Origin: Crambe crambe
Lineage: Eukaryota; Porifera; Demospongiae; Poecilosclerida; Crambeidae
Direction of reading: 5' to 3'
Length of the DNA stretch: 64,000 bases
Assembly: GCA_963924555.1 (NCBI GenBank)
Contig: OZ004582.1
Span: forward strand, 9,085,927-9,149,926
The notes beneath the pieces were generated by a model. The model saw nothing but the letters and a program-made list of their open reading frames with translations. It made no database searches and was not told the origin of the DNA. Below, piece by piece: positions 51,701 to 62,794 of this stretch. The translations under genes were made by a program, and so were the position numbers. How positions within the stretch are numbered: position 1 is the first letter of the stretch; every line of letters begins with the position of its first letter.

Positions 51701-54700
51701 GAACATCTTTACCTCAACTGATAGGTTTGTTTTCTTTTGTACTAGAGACAATTATTCATTTTCTGACTCCAGATTCACGCAGCCATGGTGCCTTCACCTC
51801 TCACTATTTAGCTAACCACCTGCAAGATGTGATGTCCACTCCACCACCAGCAGAGCAAGAAGCTTCCTCCCCACCCACTTCATTGGTGTTACCCTCATCC
51901 AGTGGCACCAGGAACCTGGCCAATCTCTCCCGCCTCTTCAGGCAGCTCAGGCCACATCTCATCAACAGTGCTAGTGAGAGAAAAATCCAACAGAAAAGCA
52001 TCCAGGTATAAAACAGATCAGTATCATCCAATAAAGGGAATCCAGTGACCTCCTCAATTGACCTCCTCAATTGTTTATATCTATGCATTATCACAATGTA
52101 GCATTGTGTCCCTCTAATGGGGACATCCCTCTAATCAGGGCATAAAATTAATGCCAATGGCATCTAGCATGATATTTTTGTGAGGTGAATCTTGCAGTGT
52201 GAACCGTTTTGTGTGTGTGTACATGTATTAATAACCATGAAATCCACAAAAATTACACCCATGAAATTCAATGCTATATAATGGTACATATTCAAGTTCA
52301 GTATTATAGTACTGATCCAGTGGTATAAAAATTATATTGTGATTGCAGGAGAGTGAGGCAGTGAATACTGAAGGTCAGAGAAGCCCAAAGAAGTTGGAAT
52401 TCTGCTCCTTTCTTGATTCCACTCGCTCTACTGACACATCACAACCTAATCCACCAAGACACTCCACATCTATAGGTAACCCATCTTCCACAAGTAAGGG
52501 GAAAAAACATTTCCGTGAAATAAAATTAAAAATGTAGGGATGACCATTGTTCGAAAAAGTAAGGAAACAAGGGTAGGGATGAAGAATGGATTTATGGATA
52601 TTCATAATATTTTCAAAAGTTGCTTCATTCTCCCTCCCTCCCTCCCTCCCTCCTTTATATATAGATCAACTTAATTCCAAGCAGTTGGTGAACAAGCTGC
52701 AGAAACACCTGACGGAAAACCTGTCTCTGAGGGATAGGAATGAAGTGTTGCACTCTAGCAGTGGGGAGAGGAGTCTTGATGAGCAAACTCCACTTACACA
52801 AGATTTACCTTCCAAGTATGCTTGTATGTATATAGTGGAACCTCCAAATAATGGACACACTTGGGACCCAGCCTTTTATCCTTTGTAGAGAGGTTATCCT
52901 CTTTTTGGAGGTTATTTTGTATAAGAGTGTATTATACAAAGGTACTTTTAGATTGTCCTTTGTTGAGAGGTTTGTCTTCTTTCAGAGTGTCAATCATTCA
53001 TCGGCAGTTCCACTGTTATTTAATAATTATTATCCATTCCCTCCAGTTCCCCTTCCACCCTGAACAAGCAGCAGCAGCCTCCACCTGAGGAGAAGGTCAG
53101 CTTGGAGCCGTTGAGTTCACACAGTAGCCTGGGCAAGGTCAGCAGTGGCTCTACCACTGACAGTTGGGAGAATTTGACCAGACATAAAGCCAATCCTCAC
53201 AGCCAGCCTCATAAACAGGTACACCAGTAGGTGTCCTCTTTTGGAGTCCCTTAAGCTTTGTCGGAGGATACCCACGATTGTTATGATATGGTATGTATGT
53301 ATAATAATTGATATGTAGGTGCAAGGGTACATGAGTGGTGCTGGAGGTCTTGGAGCTGGAGCTCTCAATTCAAGGACAAGGCAACCTGACCAACTTTCCT
53401 TCCCCCTGCATCAGCCAGTTCCACATCATGCCAATATTGGAACATTAAGAAATGACCATCAAAAAAAGGTATAATATGATAATGGCTAGCATAAAAAGAT
53501 TATTTATTTACACAATTCAATCTTTGCAAACCATGAAATGAAATTTCCCCCCTACATGTATTTTTTGGATGCAGCTTCTACCTCTACCAAAATCAATTTC
53601 CAACCCCATACCACAAAGCACACCTTTGACCCCGATCTCAGAGCATACATCATCCAGCCTGAAGATAAAGCACACATCGTACAATTCAGAGAAGACGAAC
53701 ATGACCAACGTCATGGAGCACAAACATCATGTCTCTAGAGCTGTTGATTTCTTAAACTCTCGGACTGATAAACGGGGGAAAATGAAAAAATTACCAAAGG
53801 AAGATAGGATAGTAGATATTGAAGAAGATGGTTACTCTTCATCTCCGAAGAATGCCACATTTAGCAGAACGATGGAAAATCACAGACCTTCGATACGTAG
53901 GAGCATATCCACAGACCACACCCCTTTCACAGCAGAACCACACCCACTTGTTACGGCTGAGGATCTGATTGGGACTGGCAATTTAAATGGCAACTCAAAT
54001 AAAAGTAACAATAATATTACATCAGCGAGCAGATTTTCCACTCCAACATTTAGCAAAGGCCAGTTCCTGGGTGTCCTAGGGGGCATGTCCACATGCACGG
54101 GTGCAGTGAGTCCCGATGAGGACCATGAATATTACAGTGAGCTTGAGGACAATATCAACAACGTCAGCAGGAGATATCACTATGTCGCACCTTCAGTGAG
54201 TGGAGATTAGCTAGAACTGCAATGGAGGGGTTCTACTATAGCAATGCATGCCAACAGTGGCCATTTTGGTACACAATATCACTGTGTATTATGCTCTATG
54301 GAGATTGTGCCACCATTGACATGGTACTGTTCACTTGGAGAGCTCCTGTGGGAGAATCTTCACACAGTTGATGCCTCGATGAGGCTCTTAAAAAAAATGC
54401 ATGCAAACACTATAATTATTTAGAGGTTAAAATGGGTAACACAAAATTGCTTTGTTCAGATAGTGAACCTCTGCAGAACCATCCTTTTGTCCTTTATAAA
54501 GAGGTTAGATTCAATGTTATCCTTATATTATTGAGAGGTTTGTCCTCTTTCTTAGTATTAGCAAGTAAATAATAAGAGGTTCCCCCTATCGTGTAATGAA
54601 GTAATGAATATATTTGTGTGATATACACTTTAGGCTAGCCGAATGCCTCCATCTCGAACTGGTTCTAAGCAAGGAGGAAGAGAGAAATCAGCTGGCGTCT

Positions 54701-54864
54701 TGAGTATGAAAATCAGCAACAGCACGGGTGGTGCCAGTGATGGTGAAGGTACCTTTGGGGGTCATCACTTGCGCCCCTCTACTAATCACAGCACCAGAAA
54801 ACCCCGCCCCTTCCAATCAAAGCATCACTCCAGTAGGAGACCAAGAACTAGTGGTTTACAATAA
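45732..54864 (+). CDS. AGBL2/3-like: Cytosolic carboxypeptidase 2/3 (AGBL2/AGBL3 type), M14 metallopeptidase
   Basis: Twenty-two exons with consistent phase: 45732-45785, 45844-45919, 45993-46040, 46206-46350, 46619-46787, 47013-47137, 47213-47345, 47567-47691, 47858-47975, 48319-48567, 48912-49081, 49498-49699, 49963-50151, 50249-50396, 50657-51021, 51514-52005, 52349-52475, 52665-52815, 53047-53218, 53319-53468, 53575-54195, 54634-54864 (about 1419 aa). The N-domain includes [16 protein letters not shown] and [13 protein letters not shown]. The M14 domain has the zinc motif [28 protein letters not shown], the third zinc ligand in DLHGHSRK, and catalytic Glu in [25 protein letters not shown] and LLDYCDPDQ match CCP2/3 rather than CCP1/4/5/6. 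The family removes glutamates from tubulin tails, mainly in cilia. A basic ([18 protein letters not shown]) then Ser/Pro-rich tail of over 600 residues follows the catalytic domain. Exon 1 is the least certain. A 48-nt in-frame intron (51725-51772) may split exon 16. Confidence 0.88.
46854..46964. mobile_element. MITE, CAGTGGAACC family (short)
   Basis: CAGTGAGACCTC at the left end and GATGTTCCACTG-TA at the right. GAGAGGTTTGTCCTCTTTCAG lies in the body. It is in a carboxypeptidase intron. Confidence 0.65.
48030..48245. repeat. TTTACATG minisatellite
   Basis: About 15 copies of TTTACATGRC-like units of 11-16 bp in higher-order blocks (GACTTTTACATGGCACTTTT), in a carboxypeptidase intron. Confidence 0.85.
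48618..48803. mobile_element. TA-flanked MITE, CAGTGGAACC family
   Basis: TA-GTTGAACCTCC to GGAGGTTCCACTG-TA. It contains CAACAAAGGACAATC and the distal CCCAAGTGTGTCCATTATTT arm. Near full length, opposite orientation to 52833-53016. Confidence 0.85.
50412..50614. mobile_element. MITE, CAGTGGAACC family (left end lost)
   Basis: It starts at AATAATGAACACACTTGG and ends GGTTCCACAGTGTA. The GAGAGGTTTGTC segment is repeated three times. Confidence 0.7.
51120..51420. repeat. 63-bp tandem repeat, four full copies
   Basis: Units begin at GGGGAGGACCC at 51141, 51204, 51267 and 51330 and contain GTGTAATGATTATAATTATA and GCTGGGAAAACTACAGG. The period is a multiple of three and both strands stay open across it, but it lies between a good donor (51022) and a good acceptor (51512), so it is read as intron. 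Confidence 0.9.
52833..53016. mobile_element. TA-flanked MITE, CAGTGGAACC family
   Basis: TA-GTGGAACCTCCAAATAATGG to GGCAGTTCCACTG-TTA. Near full-length copy within the intron after exon 18. Confidence 0.8.
54455..54590. mobile_element. Degenerate MITE copy
   Basis: GAGAGGTTTGTCCTCTTTC with flanking GTGAACCTCTGCAG and AAGAGGTTCCCCC. In the last carboxypeptidase intron. Confidence 0.5.
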
Positions 54865-55026
54865 AATTAATTAATAATTTTAATCTATGACGCGACGTCA
54901 TGGAATAGTAGCCCGCGCGAAACAATCATAAGGCTTCTCGATCGATTAATTTAAGCTGCAGCTAAAGTAAGGTACTATAATTTTATCCGAAGTGAAGGAA
55001 GAAGTTAAATCTGACAGATCTATTGT

Positions 55027-58000
55027 ATGAGAGACAACGAGAGCGTGGAGATGTTGATCTTTGGGTCGCAGCGATTCTATTTAGAGCCCACCCAACTGGA
55101 GAGACTAAAGGCTCACAAGTACAGCGCCCAGGGAACATCATTATTAGAAGTAAGATGGGTTGATCACGATCCACTGTAGTATAGTCAGAGGTATGAGATC
55201 AAATTGAATTGAAATTGCTTGGTCAGACATCTGAAACCTTATAAAACATTGAGATTTTTCTTTGGAAAGCAGCCAGTGACCAGTTGTTATTTCTAGATCC
55301 TTGGAGCTAACTAGCTAGCTAGTAAGGATTAACTCAATTCCCTACACATTCCCTCTAGCCCCTTATGCAACCATTTTGGAAATGGCTGGTCACTAAAATT
55401 CCTCTCTGGCTAGCTCCTAACCTCATCACCTTCATTGGTCTTCTCATCAACATCTTCACTACTATCCCTGTCCTCCTTCTAGACCAGAATGCAGAAGGAC
55501 TGGTGAGAGAATAAACTTGTACAGTGCAATCTCCAATAAAGGACACCCTAAAAAAGAGGACAAACCTCTCAAAATAACCTCCAAGAGAGGACAACCTCTG
55601 GGTTCTAAGTGTGTCCATTACTCGGAGGTTTCACTGTATTCAAATGAAGGGGGAAGTAGTGTATTAGAGACACAATTTTCATAAACATGATTTGGCCAGG
55701 CATTTGTTTGTCAGCCATTTTCTTTATCCATTAATGACTTTGAATCTTAGAGATGATATGAAGCCCTGTGCTTCATGGTCATCCCCTAAAGGAGGAAAAA
55801 CTGTTTTAATTAAGAGAGAAGCCATCCATGGGACAGATCTTGTATAGTTTCATTAAAATTAGATCTCTGAGGAAATTTTTTTTTAGTGTGTAAGATAACA
55901 TTCCATTATGAAGGTATAGTTATTTTAGTGGTGTTTAATATCAGGAAAAGATCAAATGTGTGAGGTATAATACAGTAATCAGACCACCCTCTGATGAGAC
56001 CACCTCTCTATGAATATTCACACTGTTCTGATTCTGGATGGTTGTCAGTAAGGAATGAGAAATAGTTACAAGGAGAAGGACCTAAGAAATCTGATCCTTT
56101 CTTTCATTCCTATACAATCCATGCAGTTGTGTAAACCACTGTAGAACAAATTGTATCCACCTATTCCCGACAACCAACCTCCAATAGACAGTACAACAGT
56201 CTGACACAGTACTAGTATCCAGGCAATTAAAACTGCAGTTTGTCCGGCCATATTTAATTTTCTGTTGGTCTGCAATAGAAAGAAGTAGATATAGCAGGTG
56301 TTTGAAATCACCATCAAAAATTAATGTCAGATCAACTGATTTGTTCTTATTGGTTTATATACACACAGGCTCCTTCTTGGTCCTATATCACATGTGCAGT
56401 CGGATTCTTCCTCTATCAATCGCTAGATGCGATTGACGGGAAACAAGCCCGACGTACTGGCACCAACAACCCCCTGGGCGAACTCTTTGATCACGGATGT
56501 GATGCCATCTCGGTTTTTCTGGTGGTGACTTCAGCCATTAGTTCAGTGGCTCTGCATGACAACACTTTAGTGATGCTCGGATTTATCGTACTACTCATGA
56601 TGTTAACTTTCTTCTACCACTGGCAAACTTATGTGTGTGGAGTACTACATTTTAAACTGTGAGAGTAGTAATATTTAGTTCACTCTTATCTAGCTCTAAG
56701 TGTTTTAATGTGCCTGAGAGAATAGTTTCACATGCAGTACCCAAAATTGGTCAGATATCCAGCTTTTCAATGTGGACTTTGACTTCCTAAATGTCCACAT
56801 TGAGAAGTTTCGTCGTACATTGTTGATTCTTGATTCTTGTTTCAGAATTGATGTTACAGAAGCACAGTTTCTCCATATTTCACTCCTACTGATAGCCGGT
56901 CTGCTGGGCCCAGACTTCTGGCTAAATAATGTACGTATAATAATGAATTGTCTGATACTCTGTATAGAGGAAAATTGTCATGTTTACACAGATTGAATTA
57001 AGAGTAAATACAGTGAAGATTATAACAGTCTGTCATAGGGTCAAATGACTGATCAAGATTTGCTTTGGTCTGACATCATATTGACATAATAATCCCATTG
57101 CACTTAGGAATGTATCTATTTAAACATCATATGGCCGATCAACTCTTCCCATTTTATCAGATCATTTCAAAAGAGTTATAATCCTCACTGAAATACCTTG
57201 TATAATATTTCATGAAAAGTAGGTATTCAGGACAGGCTCTGTGTTGTAGAATTGAAACTTACTGTTCATGTACTGAGTGCATTATGGGGAGGAGTTCCTT
57301 TATTTCTCTAGCTCTCCATGTAACTCTCCTTCTCAGGTTCCTTTCACTGACATCAGTTTGAAGTTGGTTCTGATAGTGTGTGTGTATGCCACGTCTCTTC
57401 TAAACAGTATCGTGGCACTTCGCATCATCCTCACAGCTGGGGTGGGCAAGAATGGATCCACAGTTGCTGTAAGTCCACTGAATAGTATACTGCAATAGTA
57501 TACTGGGGGGACACTGGATAGTATACTAGAGAATACTGGGATCAAGTATAGTAGTATACACTGTAGTATACTAGAATCTACTATAATATACTGGAGAATT
57601 GAAGATGTATATTACATAATTATGTGAAAGCAAGTAATAAAGTGCCCTGATTAGAGGTTATCCTCATTTCATCCTTTCTTTCCCTCCCCTTCCCCTCAAA
57701 GGACACAAGTGTTCTCTCACCATCGATCATTCTCTTCTTCCAAGTTCCCGTAGTGTTCCTGTACATCCTCTACTCCCCTGGACCACTCAACAACAACTGC
57801 ATGCTCTTCTTTTCAGCCATGGCACTACCCCTTGTCAAGTCCATTATTTATTTGATGGTATGCACATACATAATTATGTAAATACCGTATGGGAAAAAAT
57901 TCCATGCAGTAAAATTCAGTGTGCCAAGTCTTTTTGTATTAATTTTCCCATTGGTCTTTCTGCTATAATTATTCTTTCTCAAGATTTAGTAACCGGTTGA

Positions 58001-58572
58001 TACATGTTAACTTCACCCACCCACCTGAAACGCGTACCGAAGCAGCTATTTTGTCCCCCCCGGCCCTTAAATGCAAACTGCTTGGGGCCTATATATGTCA
58101 GAAGTTTCATCAAAGTGGGCAGTTTAGTAACTAGACCACCTCTCAAATGAATCAGATTAATAGTGCTCATCTAAATTTCTGTATTATTTTAGATTGGTAG
58201 TATGACCAAATCCCCTCTGCCACTGTTTGACTCCATCATGCTGGGGCCTCTACTAGCATTCGCCAATGTTTACTTGGGCACACTGTTGTCAGAATACTAC
58301 GTGCTCTTAGTGGTGCTGGTACGTAAGTCAATCGACATTTAGTTAAGTCCAGTCACATAAGGATGAAGGACAACCTCTTTCTAATTTTTTTCCCCCCAGT
58401 CCATTGAAATTAAGATTGGTCATTGGCAAATATCATTGTGATCTTTTCTTCCCTTCCTCAGGTTTATAACATCGCCGATATAACATTGATGTGCATTTTA
58501 CTGTGCCGGCAAATCTGCATCTGCCTAGATATCCACTGTTTTACCATTCCAAGTAACCCCCCAAAAAGCTAA
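55027..58572 (+). CDS. CEPT1-like: Choline/ethanolamine phosphotransferase (CDP-alcohol phosphatidyltransferase)
   Basis: Eight exons: 55027-55149, 55359-55502, 56369-56658, 56846-56930, 57337-57468, 57702-57857, 58193-58318, 58462-58572 (1167 nt, 388 aa); phases agree. It transfers phosphocholine or phosphoethanolamine from CDP-alcohol to diacylglycerol in ER or Golgi membranes, the last step of the Kennedy pathway. The CDP-alcohol motif DG-x2-AR-x8-G-x3-D-x3-D is complete in exon 3 (DGKQARRTG...[10 protein letters not shown]). [15 protein letters not shown] precedes it and HWQTYVCG follows. Several membrane segments fill the rest ([20 protein letters not shown] and later). The start ATG is preceded by an in-frame stop at 55012. 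Length and C-terminus fit CEPT1/CHPT1. SELENOI is less likely because no in-frame TGA or extended tail is seen, but CEPT1, CHPT1 and SELENOI cannot be told apart with certainty by eye. Confidence 0.88.
55520..55638. mobile_element. TA-flanked MITE, CAGTGGAACC family
   Basis: TA-CAGTGCAATCTCC to GGAGGTTTCACTG-TA, in intron 2 of the phosphotransferase gene. Confidence 0.75.
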
Positions 58573-58897
58573 TGATAGGGAATCTTCACATCTTCACAAT
58601 TATTTGGCATCATTTCTTTGCAGTCATGACTAACTATAATACCATTACTCTTTTGTGGTTATCATGTGGGAGGTATTTTTACAGGTTATAAGTGGAATGA
58701 CATGTTTGTTTTTTGATTCCTAGTCATGCAGATTTCTGAGCAGAACTGCTTAATCGTTTGTTTCGTTTTGTTTTCCCCACATTTTTATTATTTTGTAATT
58801 TGATGATGATTGAAGCATACAGAACTAGGGGTGTTAACAATAGCTAGTTAAGTTTGGTTGGTTACTAGCAGCTATAATGTTGTAGGATGAATTTGTG
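58573..58897. other. Convergent 3' region
   Basis: The spacer between the phosphotransferase and SYCP3 stops, AT-rich with possible 3' UTRs. No other feature is seen. Confidence 0.5.
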
Positions 58898-60926
58898 TTA
58901 AACCTGTGCTAGCATATTTTGTAGAGTGCTCTTCACATTGGAGAGATCTTGATATTGCTGTAATGAATCATAATTGTCTAATAATGAGACCACTTTTCTA
59001 TCAGGTCACAGTGGAACCTCTTCAATAAAGAAGTTGTCCTCTTTTGGAGGTTATTTTGTATAGAGTGTATATACAGGGTACTTTTAGATTATCCTTTGTT
59101 GAGAGGTTTGTCCTCAGGTTCCACTGTATTTCAACGTCACTTTTTTCAACTCACAGTTTCCATGAGTATTTTTTTCTGGAAGAGGGCCAACTCTTCTTTG
59201 ATCTCTGAGGTCATACTGGTTTGCTGTTCCTTGTGGCATTGGTCCAGCTCTTCCATACCCTGTGATTATCAGAGAGGTTGCATTTATGTACACAAAAGAT
59301 ACTGCTGTAATCCAAAGAGGACAACCTCTCTTGTTTAAAGGACAAAATTAATGGCTAGTCCTAATGGTGTCCTTTATCCTGAGGCTCGAATAGCTGATGT
59401 TTATGTTGTTGTTTTTGTTTTTTTGCACATCCAGTGCCATCATAATAAACAAACTTGAGCACACACTGCATCTAGCCTCGTCCCCAGGCCCCTCCCACGA
59501 AGAAGGGAGAGGGCCTGGTACAGACTGTTTGCGCATGCTCTATTTTCCCAGAAAATCTGGGAATCCGTATATCTTTGTAAAGCACTCAGCATATCTAAGC
59601 TGTAAAATTCTAATATCGTGAACGTCAAATGGATAAGCTTAACCTTTGACCTTTCTTTGCCACTTGATTTGACATGTGGTTTCCCAGCTATCACGCGGCA
59701 AGCCGTATTTGTGATCCGTAATATTTCTCCGTTTTGAATCCATGTAGATTAAACAATGTGCGGAGAAATTTACTGAAATATTTACGGAAAAGTTAGCGCA
59801 TGCGCAAACAGTCTGTACCAGGCCCTCTCCCTTCTTCGTGGGAGGGGCCTGGGGACGAGGCTAACACTGCATCCCACATGACATTCCCCACAGACCTTTA
59901 TCATCACATAGCTATACCTTCATGTATTGCTCATGAAGTTTCTTTAGAGTCTTGAGGCGCTGGGTCTGAGCAATGCGCTGCTGCTGAAATAACTTCTGCT
60001 GCTGTTTGAGTAGAGTTTGGAGTTTTTCCTCCTCTTCCTTGGTCTTCTCCAAATCTTCTTTCCACTGCTCCATCACTGCAACGGTCTGCTTCTGATACTC
60101 CTCACCCAAACGATTCCTTAATTAGAGGGGGGAGGTATACGGGATAACATTGCCTGAAATAAACATTCAGCAATGGAATGTAGATATCTAGAGGTTGCCT
60201 TTAAGATATTAGCTGGCACCACAATGGAATCATTCAAATAAAGAATAGGGCAAATTTCTCAACAAAGGGTCTAAAAGTTATACACTCTATACAGAAAGAA
60301 AAAAGGCTGGGTCCCAAGTGGAGAGATTACCTACCTACCTCTCTCTTCTTTGAGTAGTCCATACTTCATCCACCTTCTTGTTGTTTGTTTTGATGGACGC
60401 TTCAGCAAAGGACTCAAGACGCTTCCTCTTAGCATCCAAACTCTTAGAAATGTTTGCTATATAAGCATATCCCAATGGTAACAGCCCTCCAATAAAATGC
60501 AATAGTGATTACCTCCAAAACCAGATATCATTGCTTGCATATCAATATCATCACTAAAATAGAAGGGGGAGAAAAAGAAAGATTATTAAGTTATAGCTAG
60601 TTCACTTCTTCAGCAATCTGAAGAATAGTGGGGAGCTGGCTTACAAGAATAGGAGAATATAGAACTCACTCTATCGGTTCAGCATTTTCACTGAGACTTC
60701 CATAACCACGTTTCCTGCTACTCCCTCCTAGCAGTTTCTGTGAAATACCTGCAAATATTAAATTTATGAGTGAGGGTGTTTATACAAGGTCATGGCCTCA
60801 GCCACGCAGCCAGTTATTACCTACCACCTACTAGAGTTAAACCAAAAACTTCAGCTACAGTTATAAATCATTACCTGATGCTTTTCCTGCTTGTTCTCCG
60901 GCCTTAGACTTCTTGTTTGTGGGCAT
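58898..60926 (-). CDS. SYCP3: Synaptonemal complex protein 3 (Cor1/Xlr/Xmr domain)
   Basis: Seven exons on the - strand: 60875-60926, 60670-60748, 60513-60553, 60339-60456, 59918-60116, 59155-59259, 58898-58957 (654 nt, 217 aa); every phase matches. SYCP3 forms coiled-coil tetramers that build fibres along meiotic chromosome axes. The basic N-terminus (MPTNKKSKAGEQ) is followed by a short acidic part (SENAEPIDDDIDM), then the Cor1 helical domain. Diagnostic stretches are LDAKRKRLESFAEASIK, KKVDEVWTTQRRERNRLGEE, EEEKLQTLLKQQQKLFQQQR, TQRLKTLKKLHEQYMKGMEE and LFQKKILMET, ending VKSTLQNMLAQV. These align with vertebrate SYCP3 along its length, including the C-terminal motif needed for fibre assembly. 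The 60-nt last exon is small but in phase. It is head-to-head with EMC10. One intron carries a MULE-like MITE and another MITE sits near the 3' end. Confidence 0.93.
59008..59128. mobile_element. MITE, CAGTGGAACC family (short)
   Basis: CAGTGGAACCTCTTCAATAA at the left end and GGTTCCACTG-TA at the right, in the last SYCP3 intron, 27 bp from an exon. Confidence 0.8.
59463..59873. mobile_element. MULE-like MITE with 66-bp TIRs and 10-bp target duplication
   Basis: The element spans 59473-59863. It starts TAGCCTCGTCCCCAGGCC, ends GGCCTGGGGACGAGGCTA, and its arms match for about 66 bp up to GCGCATGC. ACACTGCATC flanks it on both sides (59463-59472 and 59864-59873). The interior (about 260 bp) has no coding sequence. 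Long TIRs plus a 9-10 bp duplication are the mark of Mutator-like elements. Confidence 0.9.
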
Positions 60927-61094
60927 ATTCAAAGGCTTCACTTTCTTTGATGCAGCGGTAGATTTACAAATTTCGCGCGCTTCTTCAAATTCTATTACTC
61001 ATGCGCAATTATATGCGCCTGCGCATTATAACTTCGTTTATTTTCGCTCACTCTCCGTATCACACTTCCGTGTGACGTACGTATACAGACAACT
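60927..61094. promoter_or_regulatory. Bidirectional promoter, SYCP3/EMC10
   Basis: 168 bp between two divergent start codons. It contains an NRF1-like TGCGCCTGCGCA (61014-61025; one change from the consensus), an ETS-type ACTTCCG (61064-61070), a CRE-like TGACGT (61073-61078) and CGCGCG near 60976. No TATA box is seen. Such factor sites are typical of housekeeping divergent promoters. Confidence 0.7.
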
Positions 61095-62794
61095 ATGAAC
61101 AAATTCCTGGTGTTAGTGCTCTGGGTGTTAGTACTGCATCAAAGTACAGGAAAAAGACCTCCTAAACAAGGGGTAAGGAATTAAGTAAATAAACTGGAGT
61201 GGGTGGCATTAATTAGAACTCCACCCCTCAGGCTACAGTGAACCGGGTCAAAGGTCAACAGCCCAGTGAGAGTGATGTTGTAGATGATGCTTCATTAACT
61301 CTGGAAATACAGCACTCTGTAGGAAGAGGTATGCATTGAGACAATTCCATAGAACTAGAGAAGTTAGGTCAATTCATCACCAGACTTGTAGGATTACATA
61401 GATGTGATTGAGGATGTGATTAATTTTTTTTTAATGCAGGAAATGAATTCTACACAAGGTAATTGTGTCCTTTAGCCATGGTTGAGAAGGTTGCTTATTA
61501 TAACACACCCCCCCCCCCCCCCCCCCCCCAATAATCAGAGGAATACTGCACTTGAAAAGTCTCAAGTCCTCCCATGCCACACCTTCTATCCAACACCTGC
61601 CCCTCCCACCTTCTAACCTCACCAGTCTCCGGTTGGCTGCCAAATATGGTGGTTACTACTTCATCCGTTCAAGGTCAAAGTTCACTGATTTACTGAGTGA
61701 GAATGGAGATGAAGAGTCCAGTGTTGAATATGTGACCACTTTTATCAGTGCAGTGAGTAGTAATTATGCATGTGTGGTTTATCTTTATGATTGTTGTTTG
61801 TGTTGTTGTTACTGTTATTTTAGTGTGCACTCGTGAATGCTAAATTATCTGACTTGATCATTGTCAATGGTGATGGACAAGGTACTGTACTTGAAATATT
61901 CTCTATGTATAGAGGTGATTTGATAGGTGGGGAAGTTTTTCTGTAGCAGTAGATTTTTTATCATACCCTAATACATTTACCTATGGGACTAAACCCTGTA
62001 TTGCCACTCGTGAGAGTCCAAAGAAGTCAGAAATTTCTGTGGATGTTCAAATGACCTGTTGGATAACCTGTACTTATAGTTAGCTAGCTAGTTCAACAAT
62101 CGTTTCTCTGTTCTTTTGCAGGCAACATAGTGGGGTTAACTCTTTCCACTCCCGTCGTCGTCACAGGAATGCAATGTAAAGATGCAGATGAGGTAAATTC
62201 TACTTTACATAACACCTTCTATCTTTCATGTACTCTTCTCTATAATCATGTAGGTGGTTCTTCCGAGTCAGTTTAACACTTCTGTAGCAGTGAATAATGG
62301 AGTTCCTGGACCAGTGTAAGTTCCTGGTCTGTCACCCTTGTATACTGTAATCATGTGCTTATCATGTGCTTATCTAGCCTTGTACCCAGGCCCACTTTTT
62401 AGTGTTTGTCATGCTGTACTTATGCTGTTCTGTCCTCTAGGCCAAATTCACAGGCTTTTTTCCAGAAATTGGAGAAAGAGGAGAGAGATAAGAAAGAAGG
62501 AAAGGACAATCGATCATTTCTACAGAAATATGTGAGTCGTTTGACATGTGGAGAAATTTAATTAGTTTAGGGCTGGCTTTTTTTGTCCGTTGTATAAATT
62601 ATTTAGAGGAGAAGTCCTTAAGGTGTCCTTCTATTGGGAGGTTACTTAGGTTCCATTATCACCGATATTGTTTATTGGTTTATTATTTCCATTTTCAGTG
62701 GCCCTATCTCTTGATTGGTTTCGTGGTGTTGCAACTCTTTGGTAGTAGTCTTGGAGGAGGTGGTGGAGGGGGAGGTGGTGGAGGAGGACAGTAG
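61095..62794 (+). CDS. EMC10: ER membrane protein complex subunit 10
   Basis: Nine exons: 61095-61172, 61232-61328, 61440-61458, 61539-61752, 61824-61881, 62122-62192, 62254-62315, 62441-62531, 62699-62794 (786 nt, 261 aa), all in phase. EMC10 is a lumenal, membrane-anchored subunit of the complex that inserts tail-anchored and multi-pass proteins into the ER. The signal peptide is MNKFLVLVLWVLVLHQSTG. The lumenal beta-rich domain includes FYTRGILHL, SLRLAAKYGGYYFIRSR, CALVNAKLSDLI and GNIVGLTLSTP. A charged linker (FFQKLEKEERDKKEGKDNRS) leads to FLQKYWPYLLIGFVVLQLFG and ends in a poly-Gly tail, as in vertebrate EMC10. Exon 3 is only 19 nt. The acceptor of exon 4 uses a run of about 23 C as its pyrimidine tract. 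Confidence 0.9.
61508..61529. repeat. Poly-C tract (about 22-23 bp)
   Basis: A homopolymer 9 bp before the EMC10 exon 4 acceptor, in the polypyrimidine position. Confidence 0.9.

Noticed and set aside
56066..56317. - strand ORF with hydrophobic stretch in a phosphotransferase intron
   Set aside because: No family match, no splice partners and no conservation signal that can be seen; probably chance.
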